From Gallionellales bacterium GWA2_60_18 (GTDB lineage: Bacteria; Pseudomonadota; Gammaproteobacteria; Burkholderiales; Gallionellaceae), in NCBI GenBank assembly GCA_001801105.1, contig MGWS01000006.1, forward strand, positions 153,026 through 217,025: a stretch of 64,000 nucleotides of DNA. The letters run 5' to 3'. The position numbers and the translations under genes are program-made. Positions 61,997 through 64,000 of this stretch are shown piece by piece. Each line of letters begins with the position of its first letter. Position 1 is the first letter of the stretch. A model generated the notes under the pieces. The model made no database searches. It was given only the letters and a program-made list of their open reading frames with translations, and was not told the origin of the DNA.

Positions 61997-62893
61997 ATGG
62001 CTATAGAGATACGCGCCTGCCGCCCCGACGAGCTGGAGCGGCTGATTTCTTTGCTTGATGAGGAATTTATCTTCGGCAAGGGGCGCGCAATTTCTCTACG
62101 GCAACGCTTCCCCACTGTCTTCTGCCACAACAACCTCCACAACATCATCATTTGCACGGACGGTGAGGTCATTGCCTCCGCGCTGGCGATACGCCAATTC
62201 GATTGGCGCGAGGGCAATGAAATTTTCAAGGGCGCGATGATAGGAGCGGTTTACACGCATCCGGCGCGGCGCGGCGAAGGATTGGCAAGCCGTCTGCTGG
62301 AGGCAGCGGCAATACAATTGCGTGAAGAGAAGGTGGATTTCGGTGTGTTGTGGACGGGGCAGCCATCATTCTATGCACGCCTTGGCTGGGTGTCCGCCGA
62401 TTGCAGCGTACTGGGCGAGATCGAGCCGAATAATGCGATACTGGAACCGCCTGACGGTGTCGCATTATTGCCGATTGCAACAAGCGCCCATCAATTGGAA
62501 GATATTCGCCAGCGCTGTCTGAACGCCATAACTTTGCGCCATTCCGAGGATTATCGCCAGCTACCGCCGCCAGCCGAGCGCGTGGATTTGCTGCGGTGCG
62601 AGGAACAGGACAAGGCTGCCTACGCCCTGCTTGGCAGCGACGGAGAAACCGGATTTATCTATGAGCTTATCGGTGATGTCACCTGCTTCCCTGCATTGTG
62701 GCGGGAAGCCTGTCGCGATCACCAGCGTGTTTTTATCAATGACCGGATCGATAGCGCATCCTGTATCTGGCTCACAAAACACACCAGGATTACCTGGCAA
62801 AGAAAAAACCTGGCTATGTGGCTACCCTTGTCTGGGCGGGTGGACACGGCTCGTCTGGAGCAATGGCATATTCCCTATTTCGACAGGATATGA
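61997..62893 (+). CDS. GNAT-family N-acetyltransferase
   Basis: 298 aa. The acetyl-CoA-binding motif A is GAVYTHPARRGEGLASRLLEAA at residues 75-96, followed by VLWTGQPSFYARLGW. The C-terminal half (about 150-298) is a second domain of the size seen in Eis-like or bidomain GNATs. Context suggests N-acetylation of the amino sugar made by the upstream enzymes. Codon use and GC are lower than in the cytochrome region. Confidence 0.82.
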   Translation: MAIEIRACRPDELERLISLLDEEFIFGKGRAISLRQRFPTVFCHNNLHNIIICTDGEVIASALAIRQFDWREGNEIFKGAMIGAVYTHPARRGEGLASRLLEAAAIQLREEKVDFGVLWTGQPSFYARLGWVSADCSVLGEIEPNNAILEPPDGVALLPIATSAHQLEDIRQRCLNAITLRHSEDYRQLPPPAERVDLLRCEEQDKAAYALLGSDGETGFIYELIGDVTCFPALWREACRDHQRVFINDRIDSASCIWLTKHTRITWQRKNLAMWLPLSGRVDTARLEQWHIPYFDRI

Positions 62894-62907
62894 GCAGGAT
62901 TTAAATT

Positions 62908-63579
62908 ATGAGTGAATTCATATTGCGTAACATGACAGCGGAAAATTTGTGCAATTATGTCGCACGCCAGTTGAATCAGTTTTTCCCGGACGATCATACG
63001 GTTTCACCGGATGAGTTGCGTCCTGCCATGAGCGAGGCGCTGGAGCGCACGCACGCTTGCTTCGCCGGTATCGAGAAAAAGAAATTTCGCGCCGACGGGC
63101 AAGTGATGTTCAACTACCTGCACCCCGACCATTACGCAATGTTTCTTTACCTGCTGAGCAACTCGGTGTCGCACCATGACAAAACTGACCCACTGGCTTT
63201 TCGGCTGTTCTACCTGAACAAGATAATGCATGGGCTGGATGCCTACCACGACACCGAATTACCTGAAGTATTTCAGTTCATGCACCCTCTCGGCACTATT
63301 CTTGGACACGCCAAATACGGCAACTATTTCTGCGTTTATCAGGGATGTTCAGTGGGGAGCGACGAAGATGGGGTTTTCCCGGAAATCGGCGAGCATGTCG
63401 TTCTCTATGCTGGCGCCTCAATCATTGGCCACTCAAAGATCGGCAACAACGTGGTGATCGGCGCCAACACCATGATCCTGAATCGCGACATCCCATCCAA
63501 CAAAGTCATTCTGGGCGGATACCAGCGTCTCAATATGCGCGACAATACCAAGCATGTGCTGGAACGGCGATTCAGATAG
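62908..63579 (+). CDS. Hexapeptide-repeat acyltransferase (serine acetyltransferase-like)
   Basis: 223 aa. An N-terminal helical part (about 1-115) precedes a left-handed beta-helix with IGEHVVLYAGASIIGHSKIG, NNVVIGANTMIL and the catalytic-type His in FQFMHPLGTILGHAKYG. It resembles serine O-acetyltransferases but is more diverged, and its place in a sugar cassette suggests a different acceptor. It ends 8 bp before the convergent glycosyltransferase. Confidence 0.8.
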   Translation: MSEFILRNMTAENLCNYVARQLNQFFPDDHTVSPDELRPAMSEALERTHACFAGIEKKKFRADGQVMFNYLHPDHYAMFLYLLSNSVSHHDKTDPLAFRLFYLNKIMHGLDAYHDTELPEVFQFMHPLGTILGHAKYGNYFCVYQGCSVGSDEDGVFPEIGEHVVLYAGASIIGHSKIGNNVVIGANTMILNRDIPSNKVILGGYQRLNMRDNTKHVLERRFR

Positions 63580-64000
63580 CGTCACACCACTTCCCCCACA
63601 CCTCCCGGTAAAGGGCTTCCAGATTGCGGGTGAAGCCAACCTCGTCGATGAGCGGCGAGGCCACGACATGGGCGCGCAGCCCGGCTCTGATCTCCGCCAA
63701 CAGCGACAGGTTGTCGGCGAGATGCGCGGCAACGCGGATATAGTCCTCGGGTGAAGTGGCGGCGAAATCGGCCAGTCCCGCCGTGTTGAGGAAACTGTAA
63801 CTTACCCGTGTGATAAAACGTTCTCCGGCCAAAGCGATCACCGGCACACCCATCCACAACGATTCGCAGGTGGTGGTTCCGCCGCTGACGTTAACCGTAT
63901 CGAGGGTGATATCTACTTCGAGAAACTTGCGGTGAAACTCGGATGGGGTCAACTTGCCGCAGAACTCCAGTCGTTGCGCCTCGATGCCGAGTTCGGCAAA
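63572..64000 (-). CDS. SPINDLY-type O-GlcNAc transferase (C-terminal part; gene continues beyond window)
   Basis: The open frame runs to the window edge, giving 142 residues of the C-terminal GT41 domain. GGTTTCESLWMGVPVIAL and SPLIDEVGFTRNLEALYREVWGKWC match the gene at 56282 very closely, also at DNA level. It overlaps the end of the hexapeptide gene by 8 bp. The upstream part is outside the window. Confidence 0.88.
   Translation of the reverse strand, partial: FAELGIEAQRLEFCGKLTPSEFHRKFLEVDITLDTVNVSGGTTTCESLWMGVPVIALAGERFITRVSYSFLNTAGLADFAATSPEDYIRVAAHLADNLSLLAEIRAGLRAHVVASPLIDEVGFTRNLEALYREVWGKWCDAI

Overview
The window reads as chromosomal DNA of a high-GC betaproteobacterium. Three things point there: the petABC-sspA-sspB block, a hisCBHAFIE-HIT-tatC block, and an rpoH end with a betaproteobacterial-type C-terminus. 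The density of multiheme c-type cytochromes, c7-type triheme proteins, a large beta-barrel and NHL/propeller lipoproteins suggests a bacterium that exchanges electrons across its outer membrane, such as a neutrophilic iron oxidiser of the Gallionellaceae/Sideroxydans type. That assignment is inference; no 16S rRNA or other taxonomic marker is present.

Layout. 1-7.3 kb is core metabolism and envelope: the end of rpoH, sspB/sspA, the bc1 complex petABC, a Nif3-like protein, a membrane-anchored HtrA/Deg protease, tatC and a HIT protein. 7.3-12.1 kb is the minus-strand histidine operon (hisC-B-H-A-F-I-E); hisH carries an in-frame palindromic insertion. 12.2-14.3 kb holds two tandem triheme cytochromes c immediately upstream of hisC on the same strand.

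14.6-30.6 kb (plus strand) is the most striking region. It has a tetraheme cytochrome, an NHL lipoprotein, a second tetraheme cytochrome, a parvulin-type peptidyl-prolyl isomerase and a 785-aa Ser/Thr/Asn-rich outer-membrane barrel. These are followed by six genes in mirror order (short c7 cytochrome, long c7 cytochrome, heme-free helical protein, helical protein, long c7, short c7), two propeller lipoproteins and an 11-heme cytochrome. I count 32 CXXCH motifs in this stretch. It is followed without a break by a ResB/CcsA (system II-type) cytochrome maturation pair and a heme-copper-oxidase-like membrane protein fused to TPRs. The natural reading is a porin-cytochrome conduit with its own folding helper and maturation factors.

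34.3-39.4 kb is a sugar-related insert: a GT9 heptosyltransferase, a DegT aminotransferase, a radical SAM protein and a GT87-like membrane protein. 39.5-44.3 kb encodes the late system I maturation genes ccmF-G-H-I and a TlpA-like lipoprotein. 44.3-52.0 kb is a second electron-transfer or sensory locus: two Sel1 proteins, a histidine kinase and sigma-54-dependent regulator, a monoheme cytochrome, two orphan Reg_prop propeller proteins and another triheme c7 protein.

52.0-56.1 kb contains fliW, a REP-like palindrome, a NarX/NarL-type two-component pair and a diguanylate cyclase. 56.3-64.0 kb is a glycan cassette flanked by two paralogous SPINDLY/O-GlcNAc-transferase-type genes. Inside it are a UDP-HexNAc 4,6-dehydratase, two DegT aminotransferases, a GNAT acetyltransferase and a hexapeptide acyltransferase, plausibly for modifying flagellin or another surface protein.

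No tRNA, rRNA, CRISPR array, complete insertion sequence or origin was recognised.
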